From positions 62,001 through 126,000 of the forward strand of contig JAJIRX010000685.1 in the NCBI GenBank assembly GCA_023853785.1: a DNA stretch of 64,000 bases, written 5' to 3'. Positions 63,450 to 64,000 of the stretch are shown piece after piece (the stretch's first letter is position 1; each line of letters starts with the position of its first letter). Source of the DNA: Psilocybe azurescens (Eukaryota; Basidiomycota; Agaricomycetes; Agaricales; Agrocybaceae). The position numbers and the translations under genes are program-made. The notes beneath the pieces are model-generated. The model did no database searches. It saw only the letters and a list, made by a program, of their open reading frames with translations, and was not told the DNA's origin.

Positions 63450-64000
63450 ATGTCCAGTATCAACGCCTTTGTTTCATGGCCAGACGCTCCCTTGACAAAT
63501 TCCCTCGTACGCAAAGCCCTAAATCATGTATCTATTCCGTTGTCTTTCATCGCCGAAGACCAAGTCAAGTCTGTCTCTTCGACTTCATTGTTGCAATGGT
63601 GCACGTACGATGACATAGATCACGAACTCGTGCACTTTAAGCGCGAAACCGTTCTGTCTTCTAGCTACACTTTCAGGAAAGCTCTTATACGGAAACACTT
63701 TTTGTCTCGCATCATACAGTCATATACTACCAAAAGATCTGGCTCTATCTTGAAAAATGCAGTTCCTAGAACTTTTGAAATCGAAATATCATTCGCGGAC
63801 GAGCTAGATGAACTATGGACAGACGAACTCTGGGAACTTGGCGCTGAGCTTGATAGTGCAAAATCCTGGTGGATCTTGAAACCGTAAGAGTTCTTGTTGT
63901 CTGTATTAAAACCGCTGAGCCAATCAATATCTAGTGGTATGGCAGACAGAGGCGCGGGAATCAGAATATTCCACAGCAAGGAAGGTTTACAAGAGATCTT
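63450..64000 (+). CDS. Tubulin-tyrosine ligase-like protein, N-terminal part, cut by window edge
   Basis: ATP-grasp enzyme family that adds Tyr or other residues to tubulin tails, or acts on other targets in fungi (yeast Pby1 relates to it). Start MSSINAFVSWPDAPLTNSLV at 63450, then LLQWCTYDDIDHELVHFKRE, SSSYTFRKALIRKHFLSRII, VPRTFEIEISFADELDELWT, the ATP-grasp motif SWWILKPGMADRGAGIRIF (across an intron) and HSKEGLQEI at the right edge. The KPGMADRG loop is the family's nucleotide-binding signature. The frame is unbroken. Divergent from MMM1 with only 135 bp between start codons. The 3' part is outside the window. Confidence 0.88.

Overview
The window is nuclear DNA of a filamentous basidiomycete, most likely an Agaricomycete. 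The signs are dense genes on both strands, many GT-AG introns of about 45-65 nt, a GH74 xyloglucanase with a fungal CBM1 tail, a fungal PR-1/CAP secreted protein, a cellular RNA-dependent RNA polymerase, and protein sequences closest to mushroom-forming fungi from memory of the families. No database search was possible.

Layout: 1-2.6 kb holds the 5' part of an amino acid permease (-) and an unrecognised gene (-). 3.6-7.1 kb is GH74-CBM1 (+). 7.3-14.6 kb has TVP23 (+), an Msg5-type MAP kinase phosphatase (-), NADH-cytochrome b5 reductase (+) and DLT1 (-). 15-21.1 kb has a PR-1/CAP protein (-), a small unknown (+), EMC7 (-), UTP23 (+) and a five-unit polyubiquitin gene (-). 21.7-34 kb has CDC24 (+), WDR5/SWD3 (-), eIF3k (+), an AVT1-like vacuolar amino acid transporter (-) and ITC1 (-). 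34.1-41.4 kb has an unrecognised conserved-looking gene (-), a Gfo/Idh/MocA oxidoreductase (+) and a cyclin (-). After a 3 kb gene-free stretch, 44.3-64 kb has a disordered protein with an eIF4E-binding motif (-), a LYR-motif protein (+), RdRP (+), SmD2 (-), NOP7/pescadillo (+), a Sec7-PH Arf exchange factor (+), RPB8 (-), an alpha/beta-hydrolase-like protein (+), MMM1 (-) and the 5' part of a tubulin-tyrosine ligase (+).

Most genes are housekeeping: ribosome biogenesis, splicing, transcription, chromatin, translation initiation, ER and mitochondrial membrane biology, polarity and cell cycle. They are not an obvious functional cluster. Many are arranged as divergent pairs with 130-280 bp between start codons, several with CACGTG or TGACGTCA palindromes.

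The most pervasive signal is technical or evolutionary: about 30 single-base frame breaks in otherwise well conserved exons on both strands, most in homopolymers and most apparent deletions. The simplest reading is uncorrected homopolymer error in the assembly, not mass gene decay. Coordinates below span the whole gene from start to stop codon, introns and frame breaks included.
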